Shown here piece after piece: positions 54,382 through 62,214 of a stretch of 64,000 nucleotides of DNA (its first letter is position 1; every line of letters starts with the position of its first letter). Below the pieces are notes generated by a model. The model did no database searches, was not told where the DNA came from, and worked only from the letters and a program-made list of their open reading frames with translations. Position numbers and translations under genes: made by a program. This DNA is from Flavobacteriaceae bacterium D16 (lineage in GTDB: Bacteria > Bacteroidota > Bacteroidia > Flavobacteriales > Flavobacteriaceae): the NCBI GenBank assembly GCA_021295155.1, contig JAJTJC010000032.1, positions 1-64,000 on the forward strand. The letters are read 5' to 3'.

Positions 54382-56370
54382 ATGGCAAAAGATAATAAGA
54401 CCCCGCAAAAAAAACCAAGATTCAGTGCCTGGTGGATATATGGCTTAATCGCCGTATTGCTTATTGGGTTTCAGTTTATTGGAGGAGAAGGGCTTTCAAC
54501 AACAAAAAAGACTACAACCTCAGAATTACAGGAATACCTTAGGAATGGTGATATTCAGAAGATCATCATAATTACCAATACCAATCAGGCCAAGGTATAC
54601 CTTACAGAGGAGGCATTGCAAAAAGACGTACACAAGGATGTGTCTGAAAAACCGCTATTCCCTACTACGAGTACACTCCCGCAGTATGTTTTGGATTATG
54701 GTGATCTTCAGCTCTTCCAAAGTGATATATCTGAAATAAAGAAAGAAAACAGCCTGGACACTATTGTTGAATTTGACAAAGAGTCCAATGTTTTCATGGA
54801 GCTACTGTTAACTATTTTGCCCTTTGTCCTGATAATCGGTATCTGGATCTATCTGATGAGAAGGATGTCAGGAGGAGCAGGTGGCGGTGCCGGCGGGCAG
54901 ATATTTAACATTGGCAAGTCCAAGGCTAAACTATTTGACGAAAAGACAGATACCCGTACGTCTTTCCAGGATGTCGCAGGATTAGAAGGCGCCAAGGAAG
55001 AAGTAGAAGAGATCGTCGAGTTTCTAAAACATCCGGATAAATACACCTCCCTTGGGGGTAAAATCCCTAAAGGAGCCTTGCTTGTTGGACCTCCGGGTAC
55101 GGGTAAAACCTTATTGGCCAAAGCAGTGGCCGGTGAGGCCAAAGTGCCTTTCTTCTCGCTGTCAGGTTCAGACTTCGTGGAAATGTTTGTCGGTGTGGGA
55201 GCCTCCAGGGTAAGGGACCTGTTTAAACAGGCCAAAGACAAATCCCCATCCATAATCTTTATTGATGAGATAGATGCCATTGGACGAGCGCGAGGTAAAA
55301 ATAATATTACCGGATCTAATGACGAGCGTGAGAATACCCTTAATCAGCTGCTAACTGAGATGGATGGTTTTGGTACAAATACCAATGTAATCGTACTGGC
55401 GGCTACAAACCGGGCAGACGTACTGGATAAAGCCCTCATGCGGGCGGGAAGGTTTGACCGTCAAATCTATGTAGACCTGCCTGATATTCGGGAGCGTAAA
55501 GAGATATTTGAAGTACACCTGAGGCCTATTAAAACCTCAGAAACCCTTGATCTGGACTTCCTAGCAAGGCAAACCCCGGGATTCTCAGGGGCCGATATTG
55601 CCAACGTCTGTAATGAAGCCGCTTTAATTGCTGCACGTAAGGAAAAAAAGGCAGTAAACAAACAAGACTTCCTGGACGCCGTGGACAGAATTGTAGGAGG
55701 TCTGGAAAAGAAAAATAAAATCATTACTCCTGAAGAGAAGCGGACCATTGCCTATCACGAGGCAGGTCATGCTACCGTGAGTTGGATGCTGGAACACGCT
55801 GCCCCTCTTGTAAAAGTAACCATAGTTCCTCGTGGACAGTCCCTTGGTTCTGCATGGTATTTACCTGAAGAACGGCTAATTGTTCGTCCGGAACAAATGC
55901 AGGACGAAATGTGTGCTACATTGGGAGGCAGAGCTGCCGAGAAGGTTATCTTTAATAAAATTTCTACCGGGGCCTTAAGTGACCTGGAAAAAGTGACCAA
56001 ACAGGCTCGGGCCATGGTGACCATCTACGGTATGAATGATGAGATTGGCAACCTTACCTATTATGACTCATCAGGCCAAAATGAATATGGGTTCACCAAG
56101 CCCTACAGCGAACAAACCGCTCAAAAAATTGATGAGGAAATTTCTAAAATCGTTGAAGAACAGTACCATCGGGCTATAGCAGTTCTAAATGAACATAAAG
56201 ACAAACTTACTGAGCTGGCGGAACGATTATTGGAAAAAGAGGTTATCTTTAAGGAAGATTTAGAAAAAATCTTTGGTAGGAGACCCTTTGAAAAGCAATT
56301 TGATCAGAAAGGGCAGGAAATACCCTCGGACACCCTGACTCCCGAGGAAACTACTGAAGAAAATAAATAA
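54382..56370 (+). CDS. ftsH: ATP-dependent zinc metalloprotease FtsH
   Basis: A membrane-bound AAA+ protease (662 aa). Two transmembrane segments near 17-36 and 139-160 flank a periplasmic part. Walker A GPPGTGKT at 236-243, Walker [10 protein letters not shown] near 291-299, and the second-region arginine fingers follow. The zinc motif HEAGH is H459-H463. It degrades membrane and regulatory proteins, including lipid synthesis enzymes in other bacteria. It is followed by a hairpin. Confidence 0.98.
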   Translation: MAKDNKTPQKKPRFSAWWIYGLIAVLLIGFQFIGGEGLSTTKKTTTSELQEYLRNGDIQKIIIITNTNQAKVYLTEEALQKDVHKDVSEKPLFPTTSTLPQYVLDYGDLQLFQSDISEIKKENSLDTIVEFDKESNVFMELLLTILPFVLIIGIWIYLMRRMSGGAGGGAGGQIFNIGKSKAKLFDEKTDTRTSFQDVAGLEGAKEEVEEIVEFLKHPDKYTSLGGKIPKGALLVGPPGTGKTLLAKAVAGEAKVPFFSLSGSDFVEMFVGVGASRVRDLFKQAKDKSPSIIFIDEIDAIGRARGKNNITGSNDERENTLNQLLTEMDGFGTNTNVIVLAATNRADVLDKALMRAGRFDRQIYVDLPDIRERKEIFEVHLRPIKTSETLDLDFLARQTPGFSGADIANVCNEAALIAARKEKKAVNKQDFLDAVDRIVGGLEKKNKIITPEEKRTIAYHEAGHATVSWMLEHAAPLVKVTIVPRGQSLGSAWYLPEERLIVRPEQMQDEMCATLGGRAAEKVIFNKISTGALSDLEKVTKQARAMVTIYGMNDEIGNLTYYDSSGQNEYGFTKPYSEQTAQKIDEEISKIVEEQYHRAIAVLNEHKDKLTELAERLLEKEVIFKEDLEKIFGRRPFEKQFDQKGQEIPSDTLTPEETTEENK

Positions 56371-56377
56371 GTTCCTT

Positions 56378-56406
56378 TAGCGTTTCCTTTAATAGGAAGG
56401 ACGCTA
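56378..56406 (+). other. Strong hairpin between ftsH and LUD gene
   Basis: TAGCGT (56378-56383) pairs with ACGCTA (56401-56406), and TTCCT (56384-56388) with AGGAA (56394-56398), leaving a two-base bulge. There is no T-run, so it is more likely a stabilising or processing structure than a terminator. Confidence 0.45.
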
Positions 56407-56426
56407 CGTGAATTGATATTACGCGA

Positions 56427-57038
56427 ATGGGTCTTTGGGACATATTTTTCGGGGGAGGCAAAAAAAAAGTCTCCAAGGAAACTGCAGAAACCAGAGGGGT
56501 TCATATGCCCGACCTCCAGATTCCTGTCGATGAAAAATTTACCATCCACTTTAAAAAGAATGGCGGTAAATTTTTGTACTGCGACTCCTTTGATGAAATA
56601 TCCGAAGCCCTTAAAAACATACTCGATGAAAATGGGTGGCACGACCATCCTTTCTTCACTTTAAATCCCCGGCTGGAAGAACGATTTGCAAAAGAAAACC
56701 TGACCTTTACCAGCAAGGCTTCGGAAAGTGAAGTATTCTTTACTACCTGTGAACATTTAGTGGCCCAAAATGGATCCATACTGGTTTCTTCCAATCAGCT
56801 CAAGGAAAAGAAAATCAATGAGGTTCCTGAAAACTTAATTGTTTTCGCCACAACCAGTCAGCTAGTCGAATCTATTGGTGAAGGTTTAAAAACCATCAAA
56901 CGTAAATACAAAGATGGTTTTCCGGGCAACATCACTACAATCAAGCATTTTCAGGCTACCGAAGAAAACGAGGATGATTTTCTAACCTACGGTAGCAGCT
57001 CCAAGCATTTGTATCTCTTGTTACTGGAAGACCTTTAG
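56427..57038 (+). CDS. LUD domain protein
   Basis: A 203-aa protein with the LUD (LutB/LutC, DUF162) fold: FTTCEHLVAQNGSILVSSNQ and IVFATTSQLVESIGEGLK. The N-terminal 20 residues are basic and Gly-rich (GLWDIFFGGGKKK). LutC homologues act in lactate oxidation, but no LutA/LutB genes are near. It overlaps nothing and lies 1 base before cdsA, so it shares this lipid operon. Confidence 0.8.
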   Translation: MGLWDIFFGGGKKKVSKETAETRGVHMPDLQIPVDEKFTIHFKKNGGKFLYCDSFDEISEALKNILDENGWHDHPFFTLNPRLEERFAKENLTFTSKASESEVFFTTCEHLVAQNGSILVSSNQLKEKKINEVPENLIVFATTSQLVESIGEGLKTIKRKYKDGFPGNITTIKHFQATEENEDDFLTYGSSSKHLYLLLLEDL

Positions 57039-57039
57039 T

Positions 57040-57843
57040 ATGAGAGAATTGTTAAGAAGACTCCTCACTGGGGTATTATATGTGGTCATCTTACTCTCAG
57101 CCATTTTCCTTAGTTCGGACGCCTTCGATTTTCTTTTTATGGTATTTGGCCTGGCCTGCCTTTATGAATACAAGCGATTGGTTCATCTGCGGGGGTACTA
57201 CATCTTTATCGCCTATTTAGGCCTGTGGTGGGCCTACATCTACCTGATACAGGACAGAGTGCTCATTAATGTGCTCATGTTTCTAACCCTTGCTGTCAAT
57301 ATAACTTTATTGCTTTATTTATTCTCCCGCAAAAGAAGGCTTTATTACAATTACCAAAAGTTTATCACCGGGCTATTTTACATCGGTGGCGGGTGTATTT
57401 TCCTTACCATGATCCCGTACAATGAAAAAGAATTTGCCAAACTACTGATCATGGGTATTTTTATCCTGATATGGGTGAACGATTCCTTTGCCTATCTGGT
57501 GGGAAAAACCCTGGGTCGGCACAAACTATACCCTTCCATTTCGCCAAAAAAAACAATAGAAGGATCCCTGGGCGGATTTGTATTCACCTTAATTGCCGCT
57601 TACTTCATGGCACGATACGAACCTATATTGGATCTTATTCAATGGATGGTACTTGCTGCAGTAATCGTATTGACGGGAAGCCTGGGGGATTTATTGGAGT
57701 CCAAACTAAAACGTCAGGCGGGAGTTAAGGATAGTGGTGCCATTTTACCTGGACATGGAGGTATGCTAGACCGATTGGATAGTCTTATATTTGCAGCACC
57801 ATTTGCTTATTTAACACTCAATATTTTTTCTTATGTTTCATAA
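57040..57843 (+). CDS. cdsA: Phosphatidate cytidylyltransferase
   Basis: CdsA (267 aa) makes CDP-diacylglycerol, the common phospholipid precursor. It is polytopic with about seven helices. The signature KLKRQAGVKDSGAILPGHGG followed by MLDRLDS near the C-terminus is complete. It overlaps psd by 11 bases. Confidence 0.95.
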   Translation: MRELLRRLLTGVLYVVILLSAIFLSSDAFDFLFMVFGLACLYEYKRLVHLRGYYIFIAYLGLWWAYIYLIQDRVLINVLMFLTLAVNITLLLYLFSRKRRLYYNYQKFITGLFYIGGGCIFLTMIPYNEKEFAKLLIMGIFILIWVNDSFAYLVGKTLGRHKLYPSISPKKTIEGSLGGFVFTLIAAYFMARYEPILDLIQWMVLAAVIVLTGSLGDLLESKLKRQAGVKDSGAILPGHGGMLDRLDSLIFAAPFAYLTLNIFSYVS

Positions 57844-58501
57844 GGAAGGACAACGCATAGTAATAACCACTTTCTTTATTGTAGCTGCAATAATTCTGGC
57901 AGCTGACTTCTTAGTAGACCTGTCATGGCTAAGGTACACCCTGCAGATAGGAGCATTGGTATTACTTATCCTCATCCTTCAATTTTTCAGGAATCCCAAA
58001 AGGATAGCCATAAAGAGTTTTGATGAAATTCTGGCTCCTGTAGATGGTAAAGTGGTCATAATTGAAGAAGTTGAAGAAAAAGAATACTTTAAAGACAAAC
58101 GGATTCAGGTATCTATCTTTATGTCGCCCTTAAATGTGCATGTAACGCGCTATGCGGCCAGTGGTGTAATTAAATATTCCAAATACCACCCTGGAAAATA
58201 TCTGGTTGCCTGGCATCCTAAATCAAGTGAAAAAAATGAGCGCACCACAGTGGTGATCAATACTCCCAAATTCGGGGACATATTATACCGTCAAATTGCA
58301 GGTGCTGTAGCCCGAAGGATAGTCAACTATGCTGAAGTAGGAGAAAATGTACAACAAGGTGAAGATGCAGGTTTTATTAAATTTGGATCAAGGGTAGACC
58401 TTCTGCTACCGCTGGACAGTATTATAACGGTAAAGCTTAATCAAAAGGTTGTAGGCGCCAAGACCTGTATAGCCACGGCAAGGGACAAAGATGAAGAATG
58501 A
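57833..58501 (+). CDS. Phosphatidylserine decarboxylase
   Basis: A short PSD (222 aa) with two membrane helices near 10-28 and 36-52. Autocleavage probably occurs at G185-S186 in FGSRVD, giving the pyruvoyl-containing alpha chain. FMSPLNVHVTRY is the typical core. It makes phosphatidylethanolamine. The preceding phosphatidylserine synthase is not in the window. Confidence 0.9.
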   Translation: MFHKEGQRIVITTFFIVAAIILAADFLVDLSWLRYTLQIGALVLLILILQFFRNPKRIAIKSFDEILAPVDGKVVIIEEVEEKEYFKDKRIQVSIFMSPLNVHVTRYAASGVIKYSKYHPGKYLVAWHPKSSEKNERTTVVINTPKFGDILYRQIAGAVARRIVNYAEVGENVQQGEDAGFIKFGSRVDLLLPLDSIITVKLNQKVVGAKTCIATARDKDEE

Positions 58502-58751
58502 GACGCTGCATATCGAATTTCGGGAAGCTGTTAACTATATTAACAGCTACACAGATCCTATCCCTGCAGATCTGCTGCTAAAGTTGTATGCCTACTACAA
58601 AATCGCCAATCAGAATTTTGAAAATCCGGGAAGCAAAACCCCACTGATCAATGCCTTTAAGGCCAATGCTCTTATTCAGGCCAATAATACCAGTCCAGAA
58701 CAAGCCATGCAGCATTATATTGAGCTGGTAGAAAAATTCAAGACAGTATAA
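58491..58751 (+). CDS. Acyl-CoA-binding protein
   Basis: A four-helix ACBP of 86 aa: [30 protein letters not shown] and AFKANALIQANN. It buffers long-chain acyl-CoA. Its start overlaps psd by 11 bases, so it is translated with the lipid operon, consistent with a role in supplying or protecting acyl chains. It converges with the creatininase gene. Confidence 0.9.
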   Translation: MKNETLHIEFREAVNYINSYTDPIPADLLLKLYAYYKIANQNFENPGSKTPLINAFKANALIQANNTSPEQAMQHYIELVEKFKTV

Positions 58752-58755
58752 GGTA

Positions 58756-59529
58756 TTACTGGTAGAGGTCTTTCAGGTCTGCCTGGCAAAGTTCCAGCAT
58801 GAAGGCACCTAGTTTTTGGGTCAGTGCTTCAGAATACTTCAGCCCTTTTTCCTTACTAGCCTTTCTGGGGTTGCCAACACCGGTATCTTCACTGATGGCT
58901 GACCACTTGCGTTCGGCCCAGGCCCAACCTTCTCGGAAAGCGCCAATTTTATGTTGTTTGGATGCCCCATCACCCCATTCCTCCCTGGGCAAGATCAATT
59001 CCGGTTTAAGGTGTAACATCAGGCTGGTTTCTAATTCGTCAGCATGATCACCGGATTCCTCAAAAAAGACTGTTCTGTCTAAGGCATGAAACCAGTTAGA
59101 AAATGAAACCCACATATCTGGATATTTCATTCCCAACTCGCGAACCAGGGGTTTGAAATTATTGCCGCCATGACTGTTGAAAATAAGCAATTTCTTTATT
59201 CCATGCCGACTAAGAGTGTCTGTTATATCTGATAAAACCGCCAGCTGTGTGGAAGGGTTAAGGTTCATATCCAGGTAGATATCGGACTGACCAGTATTAA
59301 CGCCAAAGGGCACAACAGGAAGTACCACCAATCTGCCGCCGGACTCCCATGCTAATCGGGCCGCCTCAGCTGCCAAAGCCTCCGCTTCATAATTATCCGT
59401 GCCATAAGGGAGGTGATAATTATGTGCTTCTGTAGCTCCCCATGGAAGCACTGCCAGTTCATAACGAAACTCTTTTAAGTGTTTCCAGTTATTCTCTGCA
59501 AGGATATAGGGTCTTATTTCAGTCATCAT
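58756..59529 (-). CDS. Creatininase family protein
   Basis: An amidohydrolase-like metal enzyme of 257 aa. LPWGATEAHNYHLPYGTDNYEA holds the first metal ligands (E, H, D), and NSHGGNN the second site. Substrates vary widely (creatinine, formamides, mycofactocin peptides), so the function is not assignable. It overlaps the preceding sterol desaturase by 4 bases (ATGA). Confidence 0.88.
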   Translation of the reverse strand: MMTEIRPYILAENNWKHLKEFRYELAVLPWGATEAHNYHLPYGTDNYEAEALAAEAARLAWESGGRLVVLPVVPFGVNTGQSDIYLDMNLNPSTQLAVLSDITDTLSRHGIKKLLIFNSHGGNNFKPLVRELGMKYPDMWVSFSNWFHALDRTVFFEESGDHADELETSLMLHLKPELILPREEWGDGASKQHKIGAFREGWAWAERKWSAISEDTGVGNPRKASKEKGLKYSEALTQKLGAFMLELCQADLKDLYQ

Positions 59530-60791
59530 GAAAGAGTTAGGTGCTTTAATGGACGGTCAATAAAGGTGAAATAATGTGCCCCCAATATGGTAACTATAAA
59601 ATATACGACAACGACAATACTTCCCCAGGGCAGCCATGTATTCAGGCCAAACCAGTCGCCTGTATACCAAATCAGTGCAACACCAGCTATTCCCCGAATT
59701 GTTTCTATCCAAACCGCAGTTTTGCTTCTATCCATAAGTGCGGTATAACCATATATCCCTACAAAAACATACAATCCGAAAAGCATAAGCCCATCAAAAC
59801 CTATTGCGCTGTAATTGTAAAACATAAATAACAGCAGCATTAGCGTAAATAGCATTTGAAAAATGGCATAGGTTTTTAAGCTACTGCTGGCCGGGGTTTT
59901 ATAACGCTCGAAATGAAATACGTCCTCAATGATCTCTCTGGGGTATTTCCGGGCAACATCCTCCGGGCGCCATCCGGTAGGCATAAACCAAATTCGAAGT
60001 TTGTCCCAGAAATTATTCGTTCTCCAGGCATCCTGAATCAGACACCACAGATGCTGAAAATTGATGACGATCGGATTCCAGGTTCTGGCCGGTTTCAATA
60101 CTCCATATTGAGGAGGCACCTCATCAAGCTCTTCCTGGAAAGTTCCAAACATTCGATCCCATATACACAGTATTTGTCCCAGGTTCTTGTCGATATATTC
60201 GGGATTTATAGCATGGTGCACACGATGTTGAGAGGGCGTTACGATCACATATTCCAGGATACCCATTTTACCTATATGCTGGGTATGGTACCAGAATTGT
60301 CCGAAAAGATGTATTGGGGCCAGAATAGCGATTACCTGATGTGGCACTCCAAGCAGTGCAGCGGGAAGTAGCATTATTGGAAAATAACCTATAAGGTTGG
60401 ATATAGACTGCCTTAAGGCGCATGCCAGGTTGAATTCTTCACTGCTGTGATGGATCACATGCTGGTTCCAGAAGATGTTGATATGGTGACTTAGGCGATG
60501 GTTCCAGTAGCCTGCAAAATCCATGGCAATAAATGCAACCAACCAAACCCACCAGGTAGCTTCAATCTCCACAACTGCAAAATGCTCAACAAGGTATGGA
60601 TAGCTAACAAGAATAACCCCCAAACCAAGGGAATCCTTGACAATATTTGTCAGTCCGGAGCTCAGGCTGCTAACTGTATCCATAATTGTATGCTTCTGCC
60701 TTCTGACAAAATATCCATAGAGGATTTCAATCAGGAGCAGGATAACAAAAAACGGAATAGCGTACAGGAGTGCTTGAGCGTAGGCTTCCAT
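59526..60791 (-). CDS. Sterol desaturase / fatty acid hydroxylase family membrane protein
   Basis: A polytopic protein (421 aa) with the di-iron His clusters HRLSHH, HVIHHSSEEFN and HHAINPEY. The C-terminal half adds several helices and a tail absent from short members. This family hydroxylates or desaturates lipids or carotenoids. It is one transcript with the creatininase gene. The substrate is unknown. Confidence 0.88.
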   Translation of the reverse strand: MEAYAQALLYAIPFFVILLLIEILYGYFVRRQKHTIMDTVSSLSSGLTNIVKDSLGLGVILVSYPYLVEHFAVVEIEATWWVWLVAFIAMDFAGYWNHRLSHHINIFWNQHVIHHSSEEFNLACALRQSISNLIGYFPIMLLPAALLGVPHQVIAILAPIHLFGQFWYHTQHIGKMGILEYVIVTPSQHRVHHAINPEYIDKNLGQILCIWDRMFGTFQEELDEVPPQYGVLKPARTWNPIVINFQHLWCLIQDAWRTNNFWDKLRIWFMPTGWRPEDVARKYPREIIEDVFHFERYKTPASSSLKTYAIFQMLFTLMLLLFMFYNYSAIGFDGLMLFGLYVFVGIYGYTALMDRSKTAVWIETIRGIAGVALIWYTGDWFGLNTWLPWGSIVVVVYFIVTILGAHYFTFIDRPLKHLTLS

Positions 60792-60820
60792 AGAAGTAAA
60801 CTGAAATTGGTCTCAAATAT

Positions 60821-61408
60821 TTAATTAAAAGGACCTACCATGATATGGGCCCTGTGAGTTCCGGGATCCATAAGCCAGGGCATTCCCGGAGCATGCGGCT
60901 TATCTGGCAAGCCGGTAGATTCTGTTGTTGCAAAAGGAATATAGATCACGTAACGGAATTTTCCATCTTTGAGTTCCCCGGTCTCCGAATTGTAGTTTTC
61001 CTGTTTACCATAGTATACATACATCATACTGGGTTCCCTCGGTATTTTTAAACTCCCTTCAGCAATTTCTTTCCCGCGTATTTCTCTTTTTTCCTTAAAA
61101 TCCTTTCCTTCTGCGCTAAGTGCCCTACCCCTGGCCATAAAGGGTTCCAGTTTGCGAGAATAGCAACTTACACTAATTCCTTCCTTTTCAGGATCATCCC
61201 CCAGACAGACCATATTGTTGGTTCCTTCCCTAAGTAATATTAATTGCCCTTCGTTATCATAACCATATACCATGGCTCCATCCCTGTCCGCCTCGGGCAA
61301 GGGTAGCACAGCGGTTTTTATTTGTACATCCGCAGGAAGTGCCTGGCCGTAGATGGTGTATAGACCCAGGCTCATTGCTGAAAGTAAAATCAGTAGGAAA
61401 CTTTTCAT
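60821..61408 (-). CDS. Secreted protein of unknown function
   Basis: A 195-aa protein with a signal peptide (1-21, LLILLSAMSLGLYTIYG) and no recognised domain. Marks are REPSMMYVYYGKQENYNSET and the C-terminal PWLMDPGTHRAHIMVGPFN. Two cysteines remain in the mature part (MVCLG, VSCYS). It is monocistronic, 30 bases beyond the sterol desaturase start. Confidence 0.7.
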   Translation of the reverse strand: MKSFLLILLSAMSLGLYTIYGQALPADVQIKTAVLPLPEADRDGAMVYGYDNEGQLILLREGTNNMVCLGDDPEKEGISVSCYSRKLEPFMARGRALSAEGKDFKEKREIRGKEIAEGSLKIPREPSMMYVYYGKQENYNSETGELKDGKFRYVIYIPFATTESTGLPDKPHAPGMPWLMDPGTHRAHIMVGPFN

Positions 61409-61486
61409 GTCTTCTGGTTTTCCTTAAAGATAAGGATCACAAAACACTTTCTCAAATAAGAAAACTGGACTCAGTTCTGTCAAGAA

Positions 61487-62143
61487 TTAATTACAGTCCA
61501 ATGCATAAACATCCTCAGGATCTTTGGTCCACTGAGAGGGAATGGCTGCTAATTGATCCTCATTTACCTTTATGCATTCCAAAGGATTATCTTCTATTGT
61601 AAAAGCATTAAGCTGAATCACAGTAGGCAAGGCAGAAATGTCAATAGCATTAAGCCTGTTATTCGCCAGACTTAACTCCTGAAGTGCTAGATTATCAGCA
61701 ATATTTAAACTGGAAATAGTATTATTCTCCAACTCTACCTTTTCAAGATCCGTTAGTCCGGCCAGCTGTATCGATGTTAGCGAGTTGTTTGATGCAAAAG
61801 CAAATTTTAGGTTCGCGTTTTGCCTCAGATCCAGTTGGGTAATTTCATTGTTACTTACCCATAAGCCAATCAGAGCAGTAAAATCTTCAATCCCGGTAAG
61901 GTCAGTAATTCCTTTATTTTCAATATCAATGTTTTGGACATCCTTAATTTCATCGGTTCTTACAAACCCGTCTAATTCATCATCAATATTCAAGTCTACC
62001 AGTGCCTGCTCAAAATTAGCATCCGGTATGGCTGTCATGGCAAATACAGGCATATTGTCTTGTTCATTTGAAGAATCGGCGTCTGTGGAGCATGAAGTCC
62101 ATACCAGCATAAGTGAAAGAATGAGATAGAAACCTCTTTTCAT
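61487..62143 (-). CDS. Lipoprotein with leucine-rich repeats
   Basis: A 218-aa lipoprotein with lipobox VWTSC (Cys18). It carries a short run of LRR motifs (ITDLTGIEDFTALIGLWVSN, LDLRQNANLKFAFASNNSL, LEKVELENNTISSLNI, LQELSLANNRLNAIDI) and a C-terminal capped region with two cysteines. Such proteins sit on the outer membrane and bind proteins or glycans. It lies 71 bases after valS ends (valS is upstream). Confidence 0.85.
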   Translation of the reverse strand: MKRGFYLILSLMLVWTSCSTDADSSNEQDNMPVFAMTAIPDANFEQALVDLNIDDELDGFVRTDEIKDVQNIDIENKGITDLTGIEDFTALIGLWVSNNEITQLDLRQNANLKFAFASNNSLTSIQLAGLTDLEKVELENNTISSLNIADNLALQELSLANNRLNAIDISALPTVIQLNAFTIEDNPLECIKVNEDQLAAIPSQWTKDPEDVYALDCN

Positions 62144-62195
62144 AGCAATAAGATTTAATTAACAAATTACTGGTTAGGTAGTTGCTTTCGGCCCG

Positions 62196-62203
62196 CAAAG
62201 ATA
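62196..62203 (-). promoter_or_regulatory. -7 box of the LRR lipoprotein gene
   Basis: TATCTTTG on the minus strand is an exact consensus box, 52 bases before the ATG, close to the end of valS. No clear -33. Confidence 0.35.
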
Positions 62204-62214
62204 TAGTAATTATA

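Noticed and set aside
59913-60371. 152-aa plus ORF inside the sterol desaturase gene
   Set aside because: Antisense shadow with no domain or promoter support.
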